Source: Takifugu bimaculatus
Taxonomy: Eukaryota > Chordata > Actinopteri > Tetraodontiformes > Tetraodontidae
Reading direction: 5' to 3'
DNA: 64,000 nucleotides
Assembly: GCA_004026145.2 (NCBI GenBank)
Contig: CP034996.1
Coordinates: forward strand, 4,689,081 to 4,753,080
Below, in pieces: positions 51,501-62,924 of this stretch. The notes under the pieces were generated by a model that was not told where the DNA came from, searched no databases, and saw only the letters and a program-made list of their open reading frames with translations. The position numbers and the translations under genes are program-made. Each line of letters begins with the position of its first letter. The first letter of the stretch is position 1.

Positions 51501-54500
51501 TGGAGGCTCTTCTGGGCGATACCTGGTGCCACAGCTCCAGCTCAGCCCATCTCTGGAGCTGAGGTGGAGCTTAGCAAGTTTCATGGTTCTCCACCACTTC
51601 CTCTCGCTGAGGACCTTCTCAGCTGGTGGTTTCTGCTCCACCTTCCAAGTTGAGCAGGTGTTACTTCTGCATTCCTGCCACCAGTGTCTCTGCAGAAAGA
51701 GTCTTCTCTACTGTTTTATATTAGATTGTAGAAAATTAGGATTTTTGGCTGATGTCTTAGATGTTGTTGACTAAGAGCAGGTTTTTCTTTAATAACATAG
51801 AGAGATTCGATGAGAAGAGCAAATGTATTATTTAATGAGCTACTTCCACTACTATTATAGACACATACTTCCATATTGTCTTAGATTGCAAGCTGCATTT
51901 ATTGCATCGTTCATAGAAAGTCATATTTGTGAGGAGAAAAACTCAAATAAGGTCATTTTCTGTAATGACCATTACAAAAGAAGGAGGTGATGAACAAACA
52001 GATTTATCTAAAAATGTGTGAAAACTTATGGATGGAAACCTTTTTAAAATGGTTGCATTGTGTAGAATCAGTGTAGAATCAACTTGTTGACTTCTGATTT
52101 GGACTCCAATGGAAGTGAGGTGCAACAATTGTGGATGCTGAAAGCTTCAGATCTTCATGTAGGTTTCTGTGGTTGGACTGACCTGCTGCCCCTTTAAGAG
52201 GGAGGCAGGTTTGGGCTTCTGGCTGGAATGAAGCCACCTAAGATGAGAATGACTGCAGGCTTTCGGTAACAAGGTTTAACAGGGGGCTCACTTCACACTT
52301 GGGCTTTTCTCTTTTTTGGGATGGCTTTTCTCAGGAGAGAAGGGGCATGGCACACTGCAGCAGCTTTCTTTTTGGGTTTGCTAGTTTTCCTTCTGATCTT
52401 TAAAAGACAGGAAGAACCATTTTTGATTGGTCTGAATGTTTGGGCGGTTTTGTGGCCAGCCTAAAATAAAACAAGACAAATCTACAACTGATACTTCCTT
52501 TCTAGTCATTGATGACCATCCTCACATGGGACAGATTTCCACAACCAATTTAATACTGCAAATCTGTCCTGTGTGGTCTTTTTTCTGAGAACTGTAACAC
52601 TACGTTTATAACAAAGATCAAACATGGAAACAGTTATTGTCTAACTAGTTACACCTGGGAAAGTACTGGATCATCTCTGACTGACCTGAGAGTCTCCAGC
52701 TCACAGAGAGGATCCTGGAGAGCACCACAGAGCACCTTCACTCCTGGATCCTTCAGCTGGTTCCAACTCAGGTCCAGAACCCTCAGATGGGAGGGATTGG
52801 ACCTCAGCGCCGAGGCCAGAGAGCCACAGCTGATCTCTGACAAACTGCAGAACCACAGCCTGGAAATGGAATAAATGGGGCTGTTACGATCCCAGTTATG
52901 TGGTTTAGTTTGTTTTTACTGTGCGCTCTGCTCTCAAGCTCCACCTTTGCGCATTTGGTTCTGTTTTGTCCCGCCCCCGTGTTTTGTGTTTCTCTGTTTC
53001 AATAGGTGCTGCGCCATGGGCTGTGATTGGCTGGTTTGTGATTGGCGTCCTTTTAAAAACCCTGGGGTGCCACCCAACGAACCCTTCTTGCTCCGTTTTC
53101 GTCCTGTTCCGTTCGCCACGTCAGCGCTACCAGTTCCCACTTCGTTTTGTGACCCACAGCCCGTCGGTTGCAGTTCGCCTGCTTCTGTGGAGAAGCCACT
53201 TTCGTCTATTTTTGGAATGTTTGCCATGCAACGTGCCTTTAACCATTGATTAGACTTATATACTTTAAGTGCTCACTTATTTTTGTATTACTCCCCACCT
53301 TTTGCCATTAAATCTATATTTCACTTATTGTACTGGCGTTATTCCTCGTGCCACCTTCACTTTTCCCTGGTTCACAATTCCATACCCTAGACTGGAACGT
53401 GACAAATGGGGGCTCGTCCGGGATATTTGATCCCATAGCTTTTTGTAATTTTGTTTAGCGCCCTTAGTCTTTTGTGATTTTGATTTCTTTGATTTTTCCG
53501 TAGGTGTGCGTCTGCAATCCAGATGTCTGGTGAGTCAGTGTGTTCCCAGCTGGGTTGTTTTCAACCCTTCCTTCGGGGCACTATTTTTTTTGTATGTTTT
53601 AATTTGCCTTTTTGGGAGTAACTCCAGGGGGAGGTACGCTAGTCAAAGAGTGGACTTAAGATAAAGTCCTCTCTTATGACGTTAAGCGCTTAAAGGCGCC
53701 TTCCATTGGTACGCTCTGAAGAGTTAGATAGGTGAGTTAGTTTCCTGGTTAGGCAGTCAGGACCAGACTCTCTGACACCCTGTGTCTTGGGGTGGTTGCA
53801 GTGCAGTCTCTCGGATTTTGTTTGATTTTGTTAATGCTAATTTTGGAGGCATTTGGCACGCCGCACGCGTTTTTACGCACCAGATTTTGCATGGTTTTTG
53901 GCTTCTTTCTGATCTACATTGTACATTTCTGCTTGAATTCTCCATTAACCGAAGTTTTTTGGTGTTACAGGATGGCGTCTGTTGAAGATTTTTGTAAGAA
54001 TCCTACGAAGGATAGTTTGTTACGCTGCACTAAAGAGCAGCTAATTAGTATTGCGGAACATTATTCTGTAACTATTACTAGTGACGATAAAAAGCTTAAG
54101 GCAGTATTGTTGGAGAAAGTAGAAAAGGGCTTGATCGATAAAAATAGTATTGCTAAAGCTGAAAGTGTCGGCTCCCCGTCAAATTTGCCCCAATCGCCAA
54201 CTGCAGAACTTTCGTTTAAAATGCAGGAGTATAATTTGGAAGATCGCAAATTGCAGCTCCATACAGCACAACTTAGAGCAGACCGTGAGGCTATGGCTCT
54301 TCGAGAAAGAGAACTCGAAAAAGAGGTGCGTTTATGGCAATTAGAGGTGGATAAAGAAATCGAATTAAGGAAATTGGAACAACAAGAAAGAGAGAATCAG
54401 AAAAAGATGGAGTTCCAACGCGAGCGTGAGGAGCGAGAATTTAATTTGAGAAAACTTGAGTTGCAATATTCGGCTAAATACTCTGCCATTAATGTCTCTC

Positions 54501-57500
54501 CAATTCGTCCTCCAAGCTCTCCTCCTCTGTCTACGGCCTGGCAGGAACGACAGCGTGTCCCTTTCGTTGCCTCTGCGTTACCAGAGTTGCCTCAAGACGC
54601 ACCACATAACCTCCCGTCATCTGATTCACCTGCTCCACCTTTCGACGTGAGCCGAAATATTCGCATGGTTCCACCATTCAGCGAGCGCGAGGTTGAGAAG
54701 TATTTCGCCCACTTTGAACGTGTCGCTTTAACTTTAAAATGGCCAGTCGGCGTTTGGACCCTGCTATTGCAATGTGTGTTAACGGGAAAGGCACAAGCTG
54801 TTTATTCAGCTCTTACTGTTGACCAGAGTGCAGACTATAGTATTGTTAAAACTGCTATATTAAACGCATACGAACTTGTACCAGAAGCCTACAGACAAAG
54901 ATTTCGAGGTCTTAAGAAAAATGACAAGTTGACTTATATGGAGTTTGCGAGAGAGAAAGAAAATGCCTTCGATAGGTGGCTCACTTCTTTACGAGTACAG
55001 TCAATGGCTCAACTTCGAGAAGTTGTTCTGCTGGAGGAGTTTAAAAATTGTGTGCCAGAGTCGGTCGCGACTTATATTCATGACCAGAAAGTTACCACGT
55101 TGGCACAGGCCGCTGTTTGTGCTGACGAATTCACGCTCACTCATAAAACAGTCTTCACTCGTCGGGCACCATTTCAGTTTTCTAGTCCTAAACGCAGCTG
55201 GCGAAATTCTAAGCCGAACAGACCCTCGTCTCCCACCAATGAGAAAAGAGAATGTTTTTACTGTCATGAGTCGGGTCATTTAATCGCTGTTTGTCCTGTG
55301 CTGCAAAGAAAAAATCAGTCTCCTAAACGCCAGCCAAATAAAAACACATTTCTAAATCTGAAAATGAAGAGAAAAGCAGAAAATGTAAAGAAATTTAGAA
55401 AAGACCAACAGAGGCCTCCTGACCTGAGCGTCTCCAGTCGGCAGTTTGGATGCATCATTGCAGAAGACAGTAACTTTACTCCGGCATCTGTCAGGCTTTG
55501 GTTCCAGCTTAAGATCAGCTCCCGTAGATGAGAAGGGTTTGACGTCATTGCTGAGGCCACAACTTCCCAATGACTCGTTGAAAGAAGGCGACCAGGCAGT
55601 CTGTTGTGTATGAAACAAAAATAGTGAGTCAAACTTTGGGATTTCTCATCAACTTATCTGAGAATCTACCTCAACACAAATGTAGCTCATTTCCTGGAAA
55701 AGCTAAATTCAACACCGTAGAGCAACAGCTTGAACGACCATCAGATCTGAAATGCAACTGAATTATTCTCAACATTTGTCTTATTTTAGAACAGCTCATA
55801 ATTACTCAATATTTAAAATGATTGTAGCAAATGGGTTAAAGAAACGTGCATCTTTTTATCTGTCTATCGGCTCTTTGGATATTTTGCATTTCATCCAATT
55901 TGTACGATGGTGCGTCAAGTCTTAATTCAGCGATCCGATCGATGACATCAGAGTCTCTGGTTGCATCGATTGCCCTCAGCTTCTGTTCTATCTGCCTGTT
56001 TCCCTTCAAATCATTTTCACTGCACCTTTTGTTGCTAGTGATGAAGTTGCCACCTAACGGGTGTGGAAAGGCTCAAACAACTTTGTGGGTCACATAAAGG
56101 CTCCTAACGGAACCGCCACAAAGACCTAAAACACCCATTTAAACCAACGAGGCCGGCTGTTTTTACGTTGAACAAATGAAGCAAAACAGTCACGAGTCAT
56201 TAGTTAAAATGTGTTTTTCTGTCGTTAGAATACGATGTATACAAACAAACAAAAGTTATTTAATGACATGACAGTAATTTCATGATAGTCAGTTAACTTG
56301 TGGCTCCTATTATTCCTGCCTTATGTTGGTTTGTCTGGATTGACCTTTGAACTTATATCCAGCCAGTGTTGAACATTTCTGGATGAATTGTTGTTTTTTT
56401 TTAATTTATGGACGCTGCAATGGAGATAAAGAATTGAAGGAATGACCACTGGAGGGGGTATTGCTACCTGACATGATCCACTCGCTTGATTTAAACGCCG
56501 ATGTCCGGCCCCAGAAATCTTTACTTACTCGACCTTCCTGCAGTTCCTCACAGCTGGAATCAGGCGACGTCGTCCCTCCTCTGAGGTGTTGTACTGCTGC
56601 AGGTCCAGCTCATCCAAAACCTCCTCTGACATCTGCAGCAGGTCGGCCAGAGCTGAACAGTGGATCGCTGACAGTCTCCTCAATGATTTCTTCCCTGACT
56701 TTAGGAACTCTTGGATCTCCTGATGGACTGACTGATCCTTCATCTCCATCAGACAGTGGAAGATGTTGATGCTTCTGTCTGGGGAGATTCCATCACTGTT
56801 CGCCTCCTTCAGGTTGTTGAGGACCTTCTGGATGGTTTCTGGGTGGTTCTCCATCTGATCCAACAGTCCACCCAAGATCCTCTGATTGGACTCCAGAGAG
56901 AGACCATGAAGGAAGCGAACAAACAAGTCCAGGTGGCCATTTACACTTTCAAGAGATTTCATGAGTGCTCTCCTGAGGAAGTCATCAAGTGATGTGATTG
57001 GTTCAGAATATTCTAGGAACTTATTTATAACCACTGTGTCTTTCCTGGTGTAACAGTGGAACATGTAGACGGCAGCCAGAAACTCCTGAACGCTCAGATG
57101 AACAAAGCAGTAGACTGATTTCTGGAAGATCACACTCTCCTTGAAGATCTCTGTACAAACTCCTGAGTACACCGACACCTCGGAGACGTCCAGTCCACAT
57201 CGCTCCAGGTCTTCTGAGTAGAACATGATGTTTCCTTTCTCCAGTTGTTCAAACGCCAGCCGACCCAACTTCAGAAGGAGATCTTTATCAGCCTCAGTCA
57301 GTTCCTCTGGTCTCTGCTTTCCTCCATACTTCTGCTTCTTCCTCTTTATCTGAACCCTCAGGAAGTGTGAGTAGAGGTCAGTCAGGGTTTGGGGCAGCTC
57401 TCCTCTCTGGTCTCTGGTCATCATGTCCTCCAGAACTATAGCAGTGATCCAGCAGAAAACTGGGATCAGACACATGATGTGGAGGCTCCTGGAGGCCTTG

Positions 57501-59989
57501 ATGTGTGAGATGATTCTCTTGGACAGATCTTCATCACTGAACCTCCTCCTGAAGTACTCCTCCTTCTGGGAGTCAGTGAAGCCTCGTACTTCTGTGATCC
57601 TGTCAACACACGAGGGAGGAATCTGATAGGCTGCTGCAGGTCTGGAGGTGATCCAGATGAGAGCTGAGGGAAGCAGGTTCCCCTGGATGAGGTTCACCAG
57701 GAGCACGCCAACTGACGATACTTGTGTGACATCAGAGATGACCTGATGGTTGTTGAAACCCAGTGAAAATCTGCTTTCATCCAGGCCATCAAAGATGAAC
57801 AGAAGTTTCCAGACAGTCAGATCTTCTGCTCTGATCTTCTGTAATGTTGGATGGAAAACATGAAGCAGTGAGAGAAGACTGTGCTGCTCATCTCTGATCA
57901 AGTTCAGCTCCCTGCATGAGAGCGGAAGCACCAGACCGATGTCTTGGTTCTCCAAACCTTCTGCCCAGTCCAGACTGAACTTCTGCACTGAGAAGGTTTT
58001 TCCAACGCCGGCGACACCGTTGGTCAGAACCACTCTGATGTGTCTCTGTTGCTCAGATAAGACTTTGAAGATGTCCTGACACTTGATTACAGTGTCCTGG
58101 ATGTTCTTCTTGGAGGTTCTCTCAAGCTGTCTCACCTCATGTTGTGTGTCCACCTCCTCACTTTGTCCCTCAGTGATGTAGAGCTCAGTGTAGATCTTGT
58201 TCAGCAGGGTTCCACTTCGTGCTTCATGAGTTCCTTCAGTCACATGTTCACATCTTCTCTTCAGACTCATCTTATGTCCTTCTATCACCTCCTGCAGTTC
58301 ACCACCCTCTGAAACAAACAATCTTTTAAATCCTTTTACAATTGTCATCTACAGCAGTAACACAGATGTCCTCAACTGGAAAACATTCTGTCATGTTTGA
58401 ATGATAGAAGCAACAGTCGGGTAATGACCCATCTCACTGTCAGTTTGAAATGTTATGTCTTCTTATGGACACCTATTCTTTTATTTCATTGGGTTTCAAT
58501 CTAATTTAGTCTATAACAACCATTTCCATGTCTTCCAAGAGTTTGCTTGGACTAAACAGCTGGTAAAAGCTGGATGATATTTAGAAAAACACATCAAACC
58601 TTCTCCAAACACATCATACTCAGCAGACCCATTGTCCTGTAAAGGTCACCTGCCTTCAACTCTTTAACACTTTCCAGAACTAAATGACTAAATGTTGCTG
58701 AATACTGTCTAAGCATTTAGGAAGGTCTGAAGAGGGTCCAGGGGTTCCAGTGGAACCAAACAAGAGCTCTCTGGATCTTCTCTTGCACATTGTAAATACA
58801 CAAGTTGTTCCTTTATTCCGACCCAAAAGTATCTTATTAATACAAATGTAGGAGCTTACGTGAGACGCTGTGGTTCAGGTCGGCGGTCTGCAGTTCAGTT
58901 CTCCGTTTCTTTTCACCCTCGGGACAGGAGGAATCTCCAATGGAAGCAGACCGTTTCTGACACCTGTCAAAAATGGGAATAGTGGTTATACATGTCTACT
59001 GGGCGTTAGCAACGCCTAAGAAAGGCTGCGTTCACTTCTACTTTCAGTTTGCTCTGACAGTTGAAGATTGAATGAACACTGAGCAAAAAATAGAAAGTTA
59101 TTTACAGTCTAACAAGCTCGTTTAGTTGGAGAAAAGTGTATTTGATCTAAGTGTTTAGTGGCTTTTCTTCATTGTGAATTTATGTTAAAAATAAAAGTGC
59201 CAAATCAGGAATATAAACTCATAGAATAGAACAAAAGTTCTCCATTTATGCTCCAAATACAGTCGTCTGGTCTCTGAAACTGATCATTAAATAGCACAGA
59301 GGTCACGCGTATTCAAAAGCTTATTTCAACCATTTAGAAATGACTGATATTGCTGTCTATGGGTTTAGTAGAACCAGGAGCCTCATAAATAGACTTTTTA
59401 ATGAATTTTCATGACATGTGGTGGAACAGTGTGGCAGAACAAGCTGCACAGACCTGCCATGTCTTACCCATCCGTATCTAAATGGAGAGCTGTAGCACTC
59501 TGCAATGATGGATATTGTTGGGAAACTTTAAAATATATGCCTAGGAATTTTAGTGAGATGATGTTAACCCACGTAGGAGAAATGACCAGTTAAAAACAGA
59601 AGCAATTTTCAGTATTAAAAGATTTACCACACTAAAATTAACATGGGAGTTAATGGGAGCGAACGCCTGACATGTTGGTGCACCGTTTCATTTTAAGGAC
59701 CTGATGAATTTCATTTTTCACGATAGTGGAGGCTAATACCCACAAAATGATGTTTTGTATGGTTGTGAAATGTTCTAAGGCAGAGTTATGTGGTTCAGAA
59801 AACCTTACTTTAAAGGTGAGCCTTGAGGTCTGATACCAAAGTTTAAAGGGTGCCACACAAACACATCATCACGCTTTAGTTTTCTTACATTTTATCTGAA
59901 CTTCTGAAGTTTATTCCTCCACCTTTGGACCGGTCACTCTTCAGGGACACCCTGCTGGGCACTGTGGACTCTGCTCTGTCCTCGTCCAT
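48507..59989 (-). CDS. NLR-C: NLRC3-like FISNA-NACHT-LRR receptor with longest LRR array
   Basis: Third tandem copy. Exons in transcript order: 59889-59990, 58860-58963, 56529-58308, 55424-55600, 52686-52859, 50683-50856, 50303-50476, 49598-49771, 49218-49391 and 48507-48687. All phases match, giving 1070 residues from the ATG at 59987-59989 to the TAG at 48507-48509. The first exon again has the serine-rich motif (PSRVSLKSDRS). The second is unrelated to that of A and B, yet fits the same phases (see separate entry). Seven LRR exons follow; two extra ones come from a local tandem duplication of about 1085 bp. A truncated LTR-gag element lies in the intron between the first two LRR exons. No disabling change found. 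No B30.2, CARD or PYRIN domain seen. Confidence 0.83.
49598..49771 (-). CDS. Chimeric LRR exon of NLR-C
   Basis: The low-coordinate half (to about 49668) matches the LRR exon at 50683 (tract 'ctctccagtttacagtttgg'). The high-coordinate half and following intron match the terminal LRR exon at 48507 (tract 'ctaatctaaataaagaaggg'). The switch falls in the shared tract 'cttcactcctgaatcctgca'. This is the junction expected from unequal crossing-over between two different LRR exons. The frame stays open and both phases are kept. Confidence 0.8.
52882..53404 (+). repeat. 5' long terminal repeat, 523 bp
   Basis: Begins TGTTACGATC and ends GGAACGTGACA, an imperfect inverted pair (TGTTACG/CGTGACA). 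It has a TATA-like 'cttttaaaaacc' in the middle. The right partner LTR is absent, so a target duplication cannot be checked. Confidence 0.8.
53407..53424 (+). promoter_or_regulatory. Primer-binding site for tRNA-Pro
   Basis: TGGGGGCTCGTCCGGGAT lies two bases after the LTR. It is the sequence complementary to the 3' end of tRNA-Pro and is the site used, for example, by murine leukaemia virus. It fixes the LTR end and the orientation of the element. Confidence 0.9.
53972..55333 (+). CDS. Retrotransposon Gag (SCAN-like capsid, zinc knuckle)
   Basis: ATG 53972 opens MASVEDFCKNPTKDSL and the frame stays open for 454 codons to the element's end. Parts in order: an N-terminal segment ending in a charged coiled coil (about 54230-54470, rich in R, E, L and K); a proline/serine linker; a capsid-like region (about 54665-55140) with REVEKYFAHFERVALTLKWP and YREVVLLEEF-type helices, resembling the SCAN-related capsid of Gmr1-type Gypsy elements; and a CCHC zinc knuckle at 55253-55294 (C-x2-C-x4-H-x4-C). 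No stop is present within it. Beyond 55333 the frame runs on into the antisense of an NLR LRR exon to 55531, which is accidental. An intact gag without pol is most simply a recent dead copy. Confidence 0.82.
56529..58308 (-). CDS. NLR-C FISNA-NACHT exon
   Basis: A 1780 bp exon with acceptor TTTCAG and donor GTAAGT. Walker A GVAGVGKT is at 57995-58018; Walker B, the RPAAA sensor segment and the VHLSVQEFLAA winged-helix motif are kept. It starts with GGELQEVIEGHK instead of the SDLQEVIEGHK of A and B, because the splice acceptor and first bases belong to a different upstream sequence. It lacks one codon at the IFKRESV site (IFKESV), compensated by a longer start. Confidence 0.92.
58860..58963 (-). 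CDS. NLR-C-specific N-terminal exon
   Basis: The 104 bp between acceptor 'TTTGACAG' and donor GTAAGC encode CQKRSASIGDSSCPEG then EKKRRTELQTADLNHSVS. Incoming phase 2 and outgoing phase 1 fit the exons on either side exactly. In A and B this place is taken by a 113 bp exon with the same phases but a different product (WDQSAPPGESSCSQSGSRSG). The KKRR cluster could act as a basic patch. Function unknown. The surrounding 58309-59850 is also unlike A and B. Confidence 0.65.
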
Positions 59990-61307
59990 CCTGAGGAAAC
60001 ATCGGAAATAGTGATGAGCCTGTGATGAAGGTAAATAATCTGTAGAGGTTGTAGTTAAATAATCCCAATTCACTGCATTTTTATCAAACAGGAACATTTC
60101 TAATCCATTCTGAATAACAACTGAATCAATAAATCAATGATGTCTCTGTATCATTTTCATGTTTTCAGAGTTTAAGCTGCTTTTTTTAACTGCTCCCTGC
60201 AGTGAGAAAAGAACTGGCACCTTTTCCAGCCCCTCATCCTGCAGCACTGAATGTTCTCTAAAGTTCTTTCCAGAGCAAACGTCTCTGCACTTGCAGCAAC
60301 ATGTTGTAGTCATGGATCCGTGAGGAGAACCGGATACAGGAAACGCCCCGACTTTGATGCCAAAAACCCAACTGGTGGCCAACGGTGGTCCGGCAACGAC
60401 GGGGACGCTGGTCCATCGGGCCCACAACACTGGTTTTCCACAGGCCAACATGGTGAAAGGACTGTCTTCAGCTCAGCCACTAAATTATCTGGTGCTACAT
60501 AAACATACTAGTCAGGGCTTTTTAACTCCCCTCCTTTGTTCCCCTCTTCAATTATTTCTATGATCCAAGTCCTCAAAGATCACTGCTGTATTTAAAGTAG
60601 ATGAAAGAAATGACACCCACTGCTGCATTTCTTTCACAGTGGTTCCACAACATAGAACAATAAACCACTGGGAGAAAACGTGCAACATGAACCCAAAATC
60701 CTGTTGGTGTCCTGTGATCCTGTGTGGATTTAGTTATTTAGTTTATTGTCTTAAATTGGTCCGGCTGAGAGATGCTAAGTTGCACACGATTAGATGTTGT
60801 TTGACAGGTAATATCAAAATATCCAGCTGTAACCTGGACTGTTGAACAGCTCTAATAACTCTAAGAGCTTTTCACCTGTCACAAAAAAGTTTTAAAATGT
60901 TGTTAATACCTGTTAAGACTCTCTAACAACGTTAACAGCATGATACTCACTTTACACTCACCTTGTCGCTCTTCCTGCTTCGTCTGAACAGAATACTTTC
61001 ACTTTTAAAACCTAATCAACAGCTTCATGGCGTATATATTACTACCATTAAAGCATTCTGGGAGGGTTTAAAGTTCTTTTAGGATCAGTAGCAAAGAGCA
61101 GAAAAATAAACTAAACTTCACTTAGAAAGACGATTAGACTATAACTAAAGCCAGACTATGAGAAAGACCTCTTCATTTATAATGCATAATGATGTTTTGA
61201 AAATGATGTTTTAAAACTAAATATGAAGTCTCATTGATTCAAATCTTGATTTTATCTCCAAACACAACTGTCAATTGTTTTCAATAATGCTCTTCGTTTC
61301 CACTCAC

Positions 61308-61345
61308 CTTGTCGGTCTTCAGTCTTCCTGCTTAGTCTGAAAGGA
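61308..61345 (-). promoter_or_regulatory. Probable 5' untranslated exon of NLR-C
   Basis: Same GTGAGT donor context as 16235 and 41468. A second near-copy of this exon end, also with 'ctcacc' donor sequence, occurs at about 60957-60995 in unit C, so there may be two leader exons or alternative starts. The sequence upstream is the broken LTR and then the inversion. Confidence 0.45.
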
Positions 61346-61460
61346 ATACTTTTAAAAACTGGTTTGTTGGGTTCCCAGTTTCTGGGACCGTTGTTGCTGG
61401 TGTCTACCTGCAGGGGGCGTGGAGAAGCCGCTCATCAGCCACAGTGGCCCCGCAGACACA

Positions 61461-62480
61461 CGTATTCCAGGCTGCTGTGCTGAAGGGCTGTTTTCAGTAG
61501 CAATAGAGCCAGAGTGTGCCTGCTCCATATGAACCCCCCCAGGCCGTGCTTTCCTCCTGGCTGAGCCATAATCAGCTCTGGATGGACTGGTTCACGCTTG
61601 GACTGAGTCAAGATTTGATAGCTTGACTGATTCTTACCGTTTTTGATCAAACCCCCATCTGCTGATTCCAGGAGATCTTTAAAGGATCTCAGAGCTTCAG
61701 ATTTATGAAGCCTGCTCAGCCCCCGGCAGCGCTGATGAAACCATTTCATTCCTTCAAAAAAGCAGAACATGAAGCTCCAGAAAAGGTTTTTGGATCAAGT
61801 TTCCAACAGAACGAGGACAAGTGGGTAAAAGCGCCACTTTAAAGCCTCCAGGCCTCAGAAAACATCCACCTTTAGGATGCCTGACTTTAGAGGATCGTCG
61901 GTTCGCTCCGAGCACAAGAACAAACATGTTTAACCTCAGTCCAAGAACATCTGACCTGAAATGATCAAAAAGCTTCAGCGTAAAAAGATGGTGGAGAGAA
62001 AGCTGCTGGGAGGTTCTCAGAAGAGAAGTGGCATTAAAGCCAGCTGGAAGAGTCCAGCCTGCTTCCTGCTCCTCCAAACAGGCGTCTCCACACCAACACT
62101 GAGGAACACGGGCTTCTGTTCTTCCTTCTTCTCTCCCTCTGCTGCTCCTCCTGGACTCCAGGGCTGCAGAAATATGCTGCTTTTACAAGTCTTTAAAATC
62201 TGTCAAGCATCATGAATCTTATTTATTTAACCAGGTTGAATAATGGTGGAGAATGGTGTCCGAAAATCGTCTTTATTTTAAAGTGAACAAGAACAGTTCG
62301 GTCCGCGTTCACAGAGAGGCGGAGAGACCTCGAGAGAGTCCAAAACAAGTCCGCTAGGAAAACTCTCAAAAATAGTCAAGCCACAGAAGTCAGGGTTTGG
62401 GGATGAGGCCGAAAACACTCCGCCGCTGGCAGACGGGAGTTCTGTCCTTAAATCTAACGGGAGATTGAAGAGAGACCGCA
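61461..62480 (-). other. Inverted copy of the upstream block
   Basis: From 61461 the sequence is the reverse complement of about 18258 back to 16393 of unit A, ending at 62480. The left break joins 'gcagacacacg' to 'tattccaggctgctg', and the right break joins 'gagagaccgca' to 'cctgttcccaac'. Inside, about 850 bp corresponding to 16740-17590 are missing (junction near 62135-62140). A and B keep the original orientation. Confidence 0.88.
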
Positions 62481-62483
62481 CCT

Positions 62484-62910
62484 GTTCCCAACAGAACCTG
62501 TTTAAAACGGGACCAGTAAAGATGCCCGGCATGACCATGACCACGGGGAGAGAGAGGGGGGGGGGCAGAGACAGGCAGTAACGCCGCTGCCCCCCGATTC
62601 ACCTGGAAACCACAAAAACCCCAGCAGCTTGGACCCAATATGGCAGCGTGTTCCTCAAAAACGCTCCTCAAACTCTCCCCACAGCTTCATTGCTAAACAG
62701 GATTTGGGGTTTTTTTGTCCGTGCTAAATGGAAAGTGTTTGTCCTTTGGTGGTCCAACAGGACCACGATTTGGATGGATGGATGATTTGATGTTATTGAG
62801 AATAAAAACAGCTGAAAATGGAAGCAGAGATGTTTCAGAGCACCAGAGTTCAGAAAGAGTTTCTAATCAAACACCGCCTGTTGGGAATGATGAATGGATG
62901 AATTTTTATT
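62484..62910 (+). repeat. Unit-edge repeat L, copy 5
   Basis: Copy of 1-435 with a G-run at about 62557. It keeps the forward orientation, so it lies outside the adjacent inversion, and leads into the hAT relic like copy 2. Confidence 0.85.
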
Positions 62911-62924
62911 TAATTTAGACTAAT

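Larger units (their letters stand above)
52882..55333 (+). mobile_element. 3'-truncated Ty3/Gypsy-type LTR element (LTR, primer site, gag)
   Basis: Inserted in the intron between the first two LRR exons of NLR-C. Units A and B have continuous sequence where this copy is interrupted. It has a 5' LTR at 52882-53404, a primer-binding site at 53407-53424, a leader and a gag frame. At 55333 it stops and NLR intron sequence resumes, with no protease, reverse transcriptase, integrase or 3' LTR. A later deletion, or a truncated insertion, must be involved. It is oriented opposite to the NLR gene. Confidence 0.85.

Noticed and set aside
53792..53971. Upstream extension of the gag frame to 53792
   Set aside because: The 60 preceding codons look like leader sequence. 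The ATG at 53972 starts the recognisable Gag.
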